A stretch of DNA of 64,000 bases from Comamonas thiooxydans (GTDB lineage: Bacteria > Pseudomonadota > Gammaproteobacteria > Burkholderiales > Burkholderiaceae_C): positions 62,001 to 126,000 of the forward strand of contig NZ_BBVD01000007.1 in NCBI RefSeq assembly GCF_000964545.1. The letters are read 5' to 3'. The notes under the pieces are model-generated. The model did no database searches. It had not been told where the DNA came from and worked only from the letters and a program-made list of their open reading frames with translations. Positions 39,392 through 47,335 of this stretch are shown in pieces. Each line of letters opens with the position of its first letter. Positions within the stretch are counted from its first letter, which is position 1. The position numbers and the translations under genes are program-made.

Positions 39392-40390
39392 ATGACGATG
39401 CAAAGAAGAATCTTCGGCAAGCTCGCCGCAGGGCTCTGCCTGAGCGCAGGCTTGCTGGGCGGCGGCGCGCTGCAGGCCCAGGAGAGCCATGCCCTGTTTC
39501 CCAACAAGACACCGCTGCGCATGGTGGTCGGCTATCCGCCCGGTGGCGCCACCGACCGCGTGGCACGCATCGTGGCCGACCGGCTGCAGGCCCGCCTCGG
39601 CAGCCCGGTGATCGTGGAAAACAAGCCCGGCGCAGGCGGCCGCCTGTCGGCCCAGTACGTGAAGAACGCGCCCCCCTCCCAGCCCGCCGTGCTGCTGGCC
39701 AATCCCGCCGTGATGGTGGTGGCGCCGCTGGTGTTTCCGGACTCGGGCTACGAGCCGGAAAAGGACTTCCGCCCCATCAGCGAGGTCAACCGCTACGAGT
39801 TCGGCCTGGCCGTCGCCAGCGCCGTGCCCGTGAAGGAGCTGCCGCATCTGCTGGCCTGGCTCAAGGCCAATCCGCAGCAGGCCAATTTCGGCGTGCCGGC
39901 CACGGGCAGCCTGCCGCACTTTTTCGCACTGATGCTGGGCGAGACCGCCAAAGTGCCCGTCGAGGTCGTGGGCTACAAGGGCTCGGGCCCGCTGCTCACC
40001 GACCTGATGGGCGGGCAGGTCCCCATCGCCGTGGACACTCTAGACACCCAGATCGCCCAGCACGAAGCAGGCAAGCTGCGCGTGCTGGCCACCTCGGGCG
40101 AGCGCCGCAGCACCATGGCACCCGGCATTCCTACGCTCAAGGAACTGGGCGTGAACCTGGTCGGCACGGGCTGGAACACCTTGTTCGCGCCGCAAAGCAT
40201 GGCGCCGGCCACGGTGCAACGCCTGTCCCAACTGGTGCAGGAGGTGATGAAGGAAGCCGACACGCAGCAGAAGTTCGCCGCCTCCAACCTGGTGCCCGTG
40301 GTCAGCAGCGCGCAGGACACGGAAAAAATGCTCAAAGCCTACCGCGCGCAATGGGCGCCGGTGGTGCAGCGCTCAGGCTTCAAGCCCTGA
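39392..40390 (+). CDS. Bug/TctC-type periplasmic solute receptor
   Basis: 332-residue Bug receptor with a signal peptide (MTMQRRIFGKLAAGLCLSAG, cut near LQAQESHA). Marks: LRMVVGYPPGGATDRVARIVADRL, VIVENKPGAGGRLSA, VEVVGYKGSGPLLTDLMGGQVP and AGKLRVLATSG. It lacks the usual APADGYT stretch; NAPPSQPAVLLANPA stands there instead, so the ligand site may be changed. It lies between another Bug gene (134 bases upstream) and a sulfatase gene. Confidence 0.9.
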   Translation: MTMQRRIFGKLAAGLCLSAGLLGGGALQAQESHALFPNKTPLRMVVGYPPGGATDRVARIVADRLQARLGSPVIVENKPGAGGRLSAQYVKNAPPSQPAVLLANPAVMVVAPLVFPDSGYEPEKDFRPISEVNRYEFGLAVASAVPVKELPHLLAWLKANPQQANFGVPATGSLPHFFALMLGETAKVPVEVVGYKGSGPLLTDLMGGQVPIAVDTLDTQIAQHEAGKLRVLATSGERRSTMAPGIPTLKELGVNLVGTGWNTLFAPQSMAPATVQRLSQLVQEVMKEADTQQKFAASNLVPVVSSAQDTEKMLKAYRAQWAPVVQRSGFKP

Positions 40391-40396
40391 TATTTG

Positions 40397-40478
40397 AGGA
40401 GCAGCTATCGCTTGTTACCAAATATTTTCAGCATCAAATCTATTCAAAATCCTTGCATAACAAGCGATAGAAGCTCCT
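40397..40478. repeat. Large intergenic inverted repeat (CGCTTG family)
   Basis: Arms of 21 bases (40397-40417 and 40458-40478) match at 19 positions; the shared core is CTATCGCTTGTTA / TAACAAGCGATAG. A 40-base AT-rich loop lies between. It separates the second Bug gene and the sulfatase gene and is the best preserved of five related hairpins in the window. Confidence 0.7.
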
Positions 40479-40503
40479 GTTTTTGAATGTTCTCCGCTAT
40501 CTC

Positions 40504-41832
40504 ATGACTGACTCCCGCCCCAATCTGATCTTCATCCTGGCCGATGACCTCGGCTATGCCGACCTGGGCTGCACCGGTGCGCGCGATGCGCACAACAACG
40601 CCACCGACGTCTCGCCGCGCCTGGACGCCATGGCCGCCCAGGGCCTGCGCTTCACGCGCGGCTACTCCAACTCCTCGGTGTGCTCGCCCACGCGCTTTGC
40701 GCTGGCCACGGGCCGCTGGCAGTACCGCCTGCGCGGTGCGGCCGAGGAACCCATCGCCAGCGTGCATGGCGACAAGGTGCTGGGCCTGCCGCCCGATCAC
40801 CCCACGGTGGCCTCGCTGCTGCGCGATGCCGACTACGCCACGGCCCTGGTCGGCAAATGGCATCTGGGCTACCCGCCGCATTTCGGCCCGCGCCTGTCGG
40901 GCTACGAGGAGTTCTACGGCTTTCATGCCGGCGGCGCCGACTACTTCGCCCACTGCGATCCGCGCGGGCGCCCCGACTTCTGGATCAACGAGGAGCCGCA
41001 CACCGAAGACGGCTACCTGACCGACCTGCTGAGCCGCCGCGCGGTGGACTTCGTCAAGCGACAAACGGCCGACAAGCCCTTCTACCTCTCGCTGCACTAC
41101 AGCGCGCCGCACTGGCCCTGGCTGACGCGCGACGACCTAGAGGAGTCGCGCCGCATCGGCGGCTTCGGCAAGCACACCGACGGCGGCTCCATCGACACCT
41201 ACCAGCGCATGATCCATCACATGGACGAAGGCATAGGCTGGCTGCTGGATGCGCTGGAGGAGAAAGGCCTGAGCGAAAACACGCTCATCGTCTTCACCAG
41301 CGACAACGGCGGCGAGCGCTTCTCCAATACCTGGCCCTTCGTGGGCCAGAAGATGGACCTGCTCGAAGGCGGCATCCGCGTGCCTTTGCTGGCCCGCTGG
41401 CCGGCGCGCATGAAGGCTGGTGCCGTTTGCGACACGCCCAGCCTGACCATGGACTGGTCGGCCACCTTCCTGGCCGCCGCCGGCGTGGACGCGCATGCCG
41501 ACTATCCGCTGGACGGCATCAGCCTGCTGCCCCTGATGCAGGATCAAAGCTGGATGCCCGAGCGCGACCTGGCCTGGCGCATGAAGCACCGCGAGCAAAA
41601 GGCCTTGATCCGGGGCGACTGGAAATATCTGCAGATCGAGGGCATCGAATACCTGTTCAACATCGCCAGCGACCCGCGCGAGCGCGCCAATCTGCGTGAT
41701 CGCGAGCCCCGGAAACTGGCCGAGCTGCGCAGCGCCTGGGAGCACTGGAATCAGGAGCTGCCGCCGATTCCCGAGGAAGCCAAGGTCTCGCTGGTGTTCA
41801 CCAAGGCAGACCTGCCCCAGGCCAGCTTCTGA
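40504..41832 (+). CDS. Sulfatase (formylglycine-dependent arylsulfatase type)
   Basis: 442-residue alkaline-phosphatase-fold sulfatase. Metal-binding LIFILADDLGYADLGCTG (about residues 8-25), the CxPxR modification motif as CSPTR with Cys60 to become formylglycine, VGKWHLG, and LIVFTSDNGGERF. No signal peptide is seen, so it should act in the cytoplasm, after uptake of a sulfate ester. The start at MTDSRPN was preferred, though the ribosome site is weak; an upstream TTG or ATG would add 7 residues. It may be co-transcribed with the two Bug receptors under the MarR regulator. No maturase gene is in the window. Confidence 0.85.
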   Translation: MTDSRPNLIFILADDLGYADLGCTGARDAHNNATDVSPRLDAMAAQGLRFTRGYSNSSVCSPTRFALATGRWQYRLRGAAEEPIASVHGDKVLGLPPDHPTVASLLRDADYATALVGKWHLGYPPHFGPRLSGYEEFYGFHAGGADYFAHCDPRGRPDFWINEEPHTEDGYLTDLLSRRAVDFVKRQTADKPFYLSLHYSAPHWPWLTRDDLEESRRIGGFGKHTDGGSIDTYQRMIHHMDEGIGWLLDALEEKGLSENTLIVFTSDNGGERFSNTWPFVGQKMDLLEGGIRVPLLARWPARMKAGAVCDTPSLTMDWSATFLAAAGVDAHADYPLDGISLLPLMQDQSWMPERDLAWRMKHREQKALIRGDWKYLQIEGIEYLFNIASDPRERANLRDREPRKLAELRSAWEHWNQELPPIPEEAKVSLVFTKADLPQASF

Positions 41833-41850
41833 GCTGGGCGCTGCCTGCAA

Positions 41851-41878
41851 GCCCATCGCCCTGGCGATGGGCTTTTTT
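41851..41878 (+). terminator. Rho-independent terminator after sulfatase gene
   Basis: Perfect stem GCCCATCGCC / GGCGATGGGC (41851-41860, 41863-41872) with a CT loop and TTTTTT directly after. Confidence 0.93.
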
Positions 41879-41917
41879 GCGTCCACGCCCAAAAAGAGAG
41901 CATGCACTCACTTTCAA

Positions 41918-41934
41918 ATCACCTGTTTGGTGCA
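41918..41934. promoter_or_regulatory. NtrC box 1
   Basis: ATCACC-TGTTT-GGTGCA fits the NtrC consensus GCAC(C/T)-N5-GGTGC with one arm imperfect. It lies about 200 bases upstream of the sigma-54 promoter, a normal enhancer distance. Confidence 0.7.
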
Positions 41935-41976
41935 AAAACCGGATAAAAACCGGGCCATGGCGGTGCATTGCAAAAA

Positions 41977-41993
41977 CGCACCATCCTGGTGCA
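41977..41993. promoter_or_regulatory. NtrC box 2
   Basis: CGCACC-ATCCT-GGTGCA has the perfect GCACC-N5-GGTGC NtrC dimer site. It is about 140 bases upstream of the sigma-54 promoter at 42135. A further GGTGCA half-site is at 41962-41967. Confidence 0.85.
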
Positions 41994-42134
41994 TTCGGTT
42001 CAGGCCGCCAACCGGGTGGCGAAAGTTGCGCTCAGTGATTGTGAAAACTCGTAGCTTTTTGTACCGGGCAGCTATGGCCCGCTGCCTGTTCTAGGGCCTT
42101 GGGCAGCGAACCGTGCCGCAGCCGCCGCAGAGAC

Positions 42135-42150
42135 TGGCACGGTCTGTGCT
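42135..42150 (+). promoter_or_regulatory. Sigma-54 promoter of TorF-glnK-amtB operon
   Basis: TGGCACGGTCTGTGCT has the invariant GG (42136-42137) and GC (42148-42149) exactly 10 bases apart, and the -24 element TGGCAC is perfect. With the two NtrC boxes upstream it makes the operon nitrogen-starvation controlled. Confidence 0.9.
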
Positions 42151-42205
42151 TTGAGAGTTCATCCGAGATTTTTGCCACGAAATTTTCAAACCGGAGGAAC
42201 CCTGA

Positions 42206-42958
42206 ATGCCTAGTCCCGCTGCAAGCCGTTTCAAGACTTTCGCCAAGACTGCCGCCCTGGCCTGCGCCGTTGTCGCCCCCATGTGGGCCCATGCCCAGCT
42301 CTCCGCCAACGTTGCCCTGACCACCAACTACAAGTTCCGTGGTCAGGACCAGGACGCCAGCCGCACCAGGGCCGTCAAGCCCGCGCTGCAAGGCGGTTTT
42401 GACTACACGTTCGGCGACAGCGGCTTCTACGTCGGCAACTGGAACTCCTCCGTGGACTGGCTGCCCGGCAACTCGCTGGAAACCGACTTCTACGGCGGCT
42501 ACAAGTTCAAGGCTGCCGATGTGGACTGGGACGTGGGCATGCTGACCTATGTGTACTCGGGCAACGCCAACGGCAACACCACCGAGATCTATGGCTCCGG
42601 CACCTACGGCCCGTTCACGGCCAAGTACTCGCACACGGTGTCCAAGGACTACTTCGGCTGGGCCGGCGCCAAGGCAGGCTCGGGTCTCAAGGGCCGCAAC
42701 ACCGGTTATCTGCAGTTCTCCTACAGCCAGGAAGTGATGCCCAAGGTGACACTGAAAGCATCAGTTGGTTACACCCATTTCTCCAGCGACATCAAGGACC
42801 TGGGCGTTCCCAACTATGTGGACTACAGCGTCGGTGGTGCCTATGACCTGGGCGACGGCTTCTCTGCAGGTGCAGCGGTGACCGGCGCCAACAAGAAGGC
42901 CTACTTCGGCGATGTGAACAAGGCGCGTCTGATTCTGACGCTCTCCAAGACTTTCTAA
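42206..42958 (+). CDS. TorF-family putative outer-membrane porin
   Basis: 250-residue secreted protein of the TorF/CHP02001 family. Signal peptide cut near AHAQLSANV; the rest alternates short amphipathic beta strands (VALTTNYKFRGQDQD, GSGTYGPFTAKYSHTV, VDYSVGGAYDLG) and ends in an aromatic residue (LTLSKTF), the outer-membrane insertion signature. It is the first gene of the NtrC/sigma-54 operon, 17 bases before glnK, which suggests a role in uptake of ammonium or small nitrogen compounds under starvation. Confidence 0.87.
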   Translation: MPSPAASRFKTFAKTAALACAVVAPMWAHAQLSANVALTTNYKFRGQDQDASRTRAVKPALQGGFDYTFGDSGFYVGNWNSSVDWLPGNSLETDFYGGYKFKAADVDWDVGMLTYVYSGNANGNTTEIYGSGTYGPFTAKYSHTVSKDYFGWAGAKAGSGLKGRNTGYLQFSYSQEVMPKVTLKASVGYTHFSSDIKDLGVPNYVDYSVGGAYDLGDGFSAGAAVTGANKKAYFGDVNKARLILTLSKTF

Positions 42959-42975
42959 TTTTTCAGGAGCCCGTC

Positions 42976-43314
42976 ATGAAAATGGTGATCGCCATCATCA
43001 AACCCTTCAAGCTCGACGAAGTGCGTGAAGCTCTTTCCCAAATCGGTGTTCAAGGCATCACCGTGACCGAAGTCAAGGGCTTTGGCCGTCAGAAAGGCCA
43101 CACCGAGCTGTACCGCGGTGCCGAGTATGTGGTGGACTTTCTGCCCAAGCTGAAGATCGAGGCCGCGATTGCCGACGATCTGGTCGATGCCGCCATCGAC
43201 GCCATCGAGGGCGCAGCCCGTACCGGCAAGATCGGCGACGGCAAGATTTTTGTGCAGGCGCTGGAGCAGTCGATCCGTATCCGTACAGGAGAAACCGGCG
43301 ACGCGGCCCTGTAA
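42976..43314 (+). CDS. glnK: Nitrogen regulatory PII protein GlnK
   Basis: 112-residue trimeric PII signalling protein. MKMVIAIIKPFKLDEVREAL start, T-loop KGHTELYRGAEYVVDFLPK with the uridylylated Tyr at position 51, and DGKIFVQALEQSIRIRTGETG at the C-terminus for ATP/2-oxoglutarate binding. It binds and blocks AmtB when nitrogen is sufficient and passes the nitrogen signal to NtrB/GlnE. It lies just before amtB in an NtrC-controlled operon, the standard layout, so GlnK is preferred over GlnB. Confidence 0.95.
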   Translation: MKMVIAIIKPFKLDEVREALSQIGVQGITVTEVKGFGRQKGHTELYRGAEYVVDFLPKLKIEAAIADDLVDAAIDAIEGAARTGKIGDGKIFVQALEQSIRIRTGETGDAAL

Positions 43315-43353
43315 AGGCCCAGTCTCTCTGGAACCGTTTTGAGAAAGATTGCC

Positions 43354-44706
43354 ATGATCAAGAAACTATTGAGCGCAGGCCTGGGACTGGGCCTGCTGGC
43401 TGCCGGCGCCACCGGCTTTGCCCAGGAAGCTGCAACGGCTGCCGCCGCCGCAGCGCCTGTGGCCGAAGCAGCGGCCGAGGCCGTTCCCACCCTGAGCGCC
43501 GGCGACACCGCCTGGATGCTGACCTCGACCATGCTGGTGATCCTGATGGTCATCCCCGGCCTGGCGCTGTTCTACGGCGGCCTGGTGCGCAGCAAGAACA
43601 TGTTGTCCGTGCTGGCGCAGGTCTTCGTGATCTTTTCGCTGATCACCGTGCTGTGGGCCATCTACGGCTACTCGCTGGCCTTTGGCGGCGAAGGCAAGTT
43701 CTTCGCGGGCTTCGACAAGCTGTTCCTCATGGGCATCACGCCTGACACGCTGTCGTCCATGCTCAAGACCATCCCCGAATACGTGTTCGTAGCCTTCCAG
43801 TCCACCTTCGCCGCCATCACCGTGGCGCTGATCGTGGGTGCGTTTGCCGAGCGCATCAAGTTCGCGGCCGTGATCGTGTTCTCCGTGCTGTGGTTCACCT
43901 TCAGCTACATCCCCATGGCCCACATGGTGTGGGGCGGTGGTCTGCTGGGTGCCGATGGCGCACTGGACTTCGCTGGCGGCACCGTGGTGCACATCAACGC
44001 CGCCGTGGCCGGCCTGGTGGGTGCCTACATGCTGGGCAAGCGCATCGGCTTCGGCAAGGAAGCCCTGCCTCCGCACAGCCTGACGCTGACCATGGTGGGC
44101 GCTTCCCTGCTGTGGGTGGGCTGGTTCGGCTTCAACGCCGGCTCTGCCGGTGCCGCCAACGGCGTTGCCGGCCTGGCCTTCATCAACACCATCCTCGCGA
44201 CCGGCGCTGCCGCCATCTCCTGGATCGTGGCCGAAGCGCTGCTGCGCGGCAAGGCCTCCATGCTGGGTGCTGCCTCGGGTGCCGTGGCCGGTCTGGTGAC
44301 CATCACCCCCGCCGCCGGTTTTGTCGGCCCCATGGGCTCCATCGTCATGGGCATCATCGCCGGCCCTCTGTGCTTCTGGGGCGTGTCCGGCCTCAAGCGC
44401 CTGCTCAAGGTTGACGACGTCTGCGACGTGTTCGGCGTCCACGGCGTCGGCGGTATCCTGGGTGCCATCCTGACCGGCGTGTTCTGCGCCAAGGGCCTGG
44501 GCGGTATCGAGCCCGAGGGCTACAACATGGCGCATCAGCTGTGGGTGCAGGTCGAGAGCGTGCTGGTGACCATCGTCTGGTCCGGCGTGGTCTCCTTCTT
44601 GGCCTACAAGATTGCCGATCTGACCGTGGGTCTGCGTGTCTCGGAAGAGTCCGAGCGCCAGGGCCTGGACATCACTTCTCACGGCGAGGTGGCCTACACC
44701 CGTTAA
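43354..44706 (+). CDS. amtB: Ammonium transporter AmtB
   Basis: 450-residue inner-membrane ammonium channel with a signal peptide-like N-terminus (cut near GFAQEAAT), an Ala-rich periplasmic stretch (about residues 25-45) and eleven transmembrane helices. Recognisable: GLALFYGGLVRSKNMLSVLAQ, AHMVWGGGLLG, WFGFNAGSAGAA and DVCDVFGVHGVGGILGAILTG with the twin-His region. The start MIKKLLSAG was chosen (GAGAAAG upstream); a TTG 15 bases earlier would add 5 residues. Confidence 0.95.
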   Translation: MIKKLLSAGLGLGLLAAGATGFAQEAATAAAAAAPVAEAAAEAVPTLSAGDTAWMLTSTMLVILMVIPGLALFYGGLVRSKNMLSVLAQVFVIFSLITVLWAIYGYSLAFGGEGKFFAGFDKLFLMGITPDTLSSMLKTIPEYVFVAFQSTFAAITVALIVGAFAERIKFAAVIVFSVLWFTFSYIPMAHMVWGGGLLGADGALDFAGGTVVHINAAVAGLVGAYMLGKRIGFGKEALPPHSLTLTMVGASLLWVGWFGFNAGSAGAANGVAGLAFINTILATGAAAISWIVAEALLRGKASMLGAASGAVAGLVTITPAAGFVGPMGSIVMGIIAGPLCFWGVSGLKRLLKVDDVCDVFGVHGVGGILGAILTGVFCAKGLGGIEPEGYNMAHQLWVQVESVLVTIVWSGVVSFLAYKIADLTVGLRVSEESERQGLDITSHGEVAYTR

Positions 44707-44742
44707 GCGGCAGGCTCTTCGCAAGTTCAGTTTCATTACGTT

Positions 44743-44773
44743 GCCCCGCAGTGCGAACTGCGGGGCTTTTTTA
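44743..44773 (+). terminator. Rho-independent terminator after amtB
   Basis: Stem GCCCCGCAG / CTGCGGGGC (44743-44751, 44758-44766), 6-base loop, then TTTTTTA. Confidence 0.93.
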
Positions 44774-44838
44774 TTCACGCCTGCTTTTCAAAAAAATCAA
44801 AGACCAGGCCTTCCTGCCCCGGGGGCGCCCCGGCTACC

Positions 44839-45987
44839 ATGCAGGCCATGGATTCAGCCACCAGCCAAATCAATCAGCTCGGCGAGCGCATTCGCGCCGC
44901 TGCCAGTGACAAGACCCCGCTGCGCATCTGCGGCGGCGGCAGCAAGGACTTCTACGGCCTGCGTCTGCAGGGCGAGCCGCTGTCCACGCGCGCGCTCAGC
45001 GGCATCGTCAGCTACGAGCCCAGCGAGCTGGTGGTCACCGTTCGCGCTGGCACGCCGCTGGCCGAGCTGGAGGCGACATTGGCCAGCCAGGGCCAGTGCC
45101 TGGCCTTCGAGCCGCCGCACTTCGGCGCCGCCAGCACCGTGGGCGGCATGGTCGCCGCAGGCCTGTCGGGCCCGTCGCGTGCCAGCGTTGGCGCAGTACG
45201 CGACTTCGTGCTGGGCCTGGAGATGATCAACGGCCAGGGCGAGCTGCTGCGCTACGGCGGCCAGGTCATGAAGAATGTGGCCGGCTATGACGTCTCGCGC
45301 CTGATGACGGGCAGTTGGGGCACGCTGGGCCTGATCACCGAGATCAGCCTCAAGGTTCTGCCCGTGGCTCCGGCCGAGGCCACGCTGCGCTTTGACGCCT
45401 GCAGCCAGGAACAGGCTCTGGACTGGCTCAATCACTGGGGCGGCCAGCCTCTGCCGCTCAATGCCAGCAACTGGCTGGAAGAAGACGGAAAGGGCACGCT
45501 GTATCTGCGACTGCGCGGCGCCCGCGCCGCCGTTCAAGCCGCTACGCTGCGCCTGGGCGGCGAGCGGCTGGACAGCGACGCCGTTGCCGCCGACTGGAGC
45601 GCCAGCCGCGATCTGAGCCTGCCCTGGTTCCAGCAGCGCGCTGCCGATCATTGCCTGTGGCGTCTGTCCGTTCCTGCGACCACGGCGCCGCTGCAGCTGC
45701 CGCAAGGTGCAGCAGGCCCGTTCATCGACTGGCATGGAGCTCAGCGCTGGGTGCAGGCCCCGCGTTCGGCTGCCGCAGCCTTGCAGCAACTCGCGCAGGC
45801 AGCCGGCGGGTCCGCTTCTCTTTTCAGAGCCGAGGACGCCAATCAGACAAGCGCCAACAGCGATCTTGATGTTCATGCGCAGGCCAGCCCGGCCGGCCGC
45901 ACATCGGCACAGCTGCATGCCCGGCTCAAGCAGGCATTCGACCCCGCCGGCATTCTCAATGTGGGCCGTCTCTCGGCGCATTGGTAA
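44839..45987 (+). CDS. glcE: Glycolate oxidase FAD-binding subunit GlcE
   Basis: 382-residue subunit of membrane-linked glycolate oxidase. FAD-binding PCMH-type domain: LRICGGGSKDFYG, FGAASTVGGMVAAGLSGPSRASVGAVRDFVLG, and GGQVMKNVAGYDVSRLMTGSWGTLGLITEISLKVLP. Glycolate oxidase (GlcDEF) turns glycolate or D-lactate into glyoxylate or pyruvate. An in-frame ATG at 44848 is an alternative start. glcF follows after 18 bases, but glcD is not upstream, where amtB is found. Confidence 0.92.
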   Translation: MQAMDSATSQINQLGERIRAAASDKTPLRICGGGSKDFYGLRLQGEPLSTRALSGIVSYEPSELVVTVRAGTPLAELEATLASQGQCLAFEPPHFGAASTVGGMVAAGLSGPSRASVGAVRDFVLGLEMINGQGELLRYGGQVMKNVAGYDVSRLMTGSWGTLGLITEISLKVLPVAPAEATLRFDACSQEQALDWLNHWGGQPLPLNASNWLEEDGKGTLYLRLRGARAAVQAATLRLGGERLDSDAVAADWSASRDLSLPWFQQRAADHCLWRLSVPATTAPLQLPQGAAGPFIDWHGAQRWVQAPRSAAAALQQLAQAAGGSASLFRAEDANQTSANSDLDVHAQASPAGRTSAQLHARLKQAFDPAGILNVGRLSAHW

Positions 45988-46005
45988 GAACAAGGACAGC
46001 ACCCC

Positions 46006-47259
46006 ATGCAAACCAATCTCGCGCCCGAATACCGTGCCACGCCAGAAGGCCAGGAAGCCGAAGCCATCTTGCGCAAATGCGTGCATTGCGGCTTCTGCAC
46101 CGCCACCTGCCCCACCTACCAGACCCTGGGCGACGAGCTGGACGGCCCGCGCGGCCGCATCTATCTGATCAAGCAGGTGCTGGAAGGGCAAACACCCACG
46201 CGGGCCACGCAGCTGCACCTGGACCGCTGCCTGACCTGCCGCAACTGCGAATCCACCTGCCCCAGCGGCGTGCAGTACGGTCATCTGGTCGATATCGGCC
46301 GCAAGATCGTCGATGAACAGGTCGAACGCCCGGCGGGCGAGAAGCTGCAGCGCTGGCTGCTCAAGGAGGGCATGAATTCCCCGCTGTTCGCCCCCGCGCT
46401 GAAGCTGGGCCGCGCCGTGAAAGGCCTGCTGCCGGAGTCATTGGGCGAAAAAATTCCGGCCGCCCAGGAGGCCGGAGCCTGGCCCGCACAGGAACATGCG
46501 CGCAAGGTGCTGCTGCTGGCAGGCTGCGTGCAGCCGGCCATGATGCCCCGCATCAACTACGCCACGGCCCGGGTGCTGGATGCCGTGGGCGTGCAGACCG
46601 TGATTGCCGACAAGGCCGGCTGCTGCGGCGCGGTGAAGTTCCACCTCAACGACCAGGACGGCGGCAAGGCCCAGATGCGCGCCAATATCGACGCCTGGTG
46701 GCCGCTGGTGGAGCGCGGCGAGGTCGAGGCAATCGTGATGAACGCCTCGGGCTGTGGCGTCACCGTCAAGGAGTACGGCCATCTGCTGCGGCTGGAGCCG
46801 CAATACGCCGACAAGGCCGCGCGCATCAGCGCCTTGACCCGCGACCTCAGCGAACTGCTGCCCGACATGCTGCCCGAGCTGGTGGACAAGCTCAAGGACC
46901 GCATCACGGTGCCCCGGGCCCCCGTGGCCTATCACCCGCCCTGCACGCTGCAGCATGGGCAGAAACTGCGCGGCGGCGTGGAAGCGGGCCTGCGCGAGCT
47001 GGGGTTCGATCTGCGCGTGGCGCGCACCGAATCCCATCTGTGCTGCGGCTCTGCAGGTACCTACTCGGTGCTGCAGCCTGAAATCTCGCACCAGCTGCGT
47101 GACCGCAAGATCGCCGCACTGGACGAGCCGTTCGCCCCAGAAAAGCCCGCAGCGATTCTCTCGGCCAATATGGGCTGCATCGTCCATCTGCAAAACGGTA
47201 CCGAGGTCCCGGTCATGCATTGGGTGGAGCTGCTGGATCAGGCCCTGGCCACCGGCTGA
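46006..47259 (+). CDS. glcF: Glycolate oxidase iron-sulfur subunit GlcF
   Basis: 417-residue subunit with two N-terminal 4Fe-4S motifs, CVHCGFCTATCPT (about residues 24-36) and CLTCRNCESTCPSG, followed by two CCG domains (LLAGCVQPAMMP ... GCCGAVKFHLN and YHPPCTLQHGQKLRGG ... HLCCGSAGTYSVLQPE). It passes electrons from the flavin subunits to the quinone pool. Co-transcribed with glcE. The catalytic GlcD subunit must be elsewhere in the genome. Confidence 0.94.
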   Translation: MQTNLAPEYRATPEGQEAEAILRKCVHCGFCTATCPTYQTLGDELDGPRGRIYLIKQVLEGQTPTRATQLHLDRCLTCRNCESTCPSGVQYGHLVDIGRKIVDEQVERPAGEKLQRWLLKEGMNSPLFAPALKLGRAVKGLLPESLGEKIPAAQEAGAWPAQEHARKVLLLAGCVQPAMMPRINYATARVLDAVGVQTVIADKAGCCGAVKFHLNDQDGGKAQMRANIDAWWPLVERGEVEAIVMNASGCGVTVKEYGHLLRLEPQYADKAARISALTRDLSELLPDMLPELVDKLKDRITVPRAPVAYHPPCTLQHGQKLRGGVEAGLRELGFDLRVARTESHLCCGSAGTYSVLQPEISHQLRDRKIAALDEPFAPEKPAAILSANMGCIVHLQNGTEVPVMHWVELLDQALATG

Positions 47260-47261
47260 CA

Positions 47262-47314
47262 CCCCCGCATGCCACTGCAGTTTGCAATGCTGGCATGATT
47301 GGGGGTTTTGTTTT
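47262..47314 (+). terminator. Terminator between glcF and proQ-like gene
   Basis: CCCCCgCATGCCA (47262-47274) pairs with TGGCATGattGGGGG (47291-47305), followed by TTTTGTTTT. The proQ-like gene begins at 47336, so the T-rich strip may also contain its leader. Confidence 0.75.
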
Positions 47315-47335
47315 CCCAGGCCCACGGGCTTTGCC

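Larger units (their letters stand above)
41833..42205. other. Nitrogen-control region upstream of TorF-glnK-amtB
   Basis: No gene in these 373 bases. They contain, in order, a strong terminator for the sulfatase gene, two NtrC-type boxes, a sigma-54 promoter and a Shine-Dalgarno (CCGGAGGA) before the porin gene. Confidence 0.85.
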
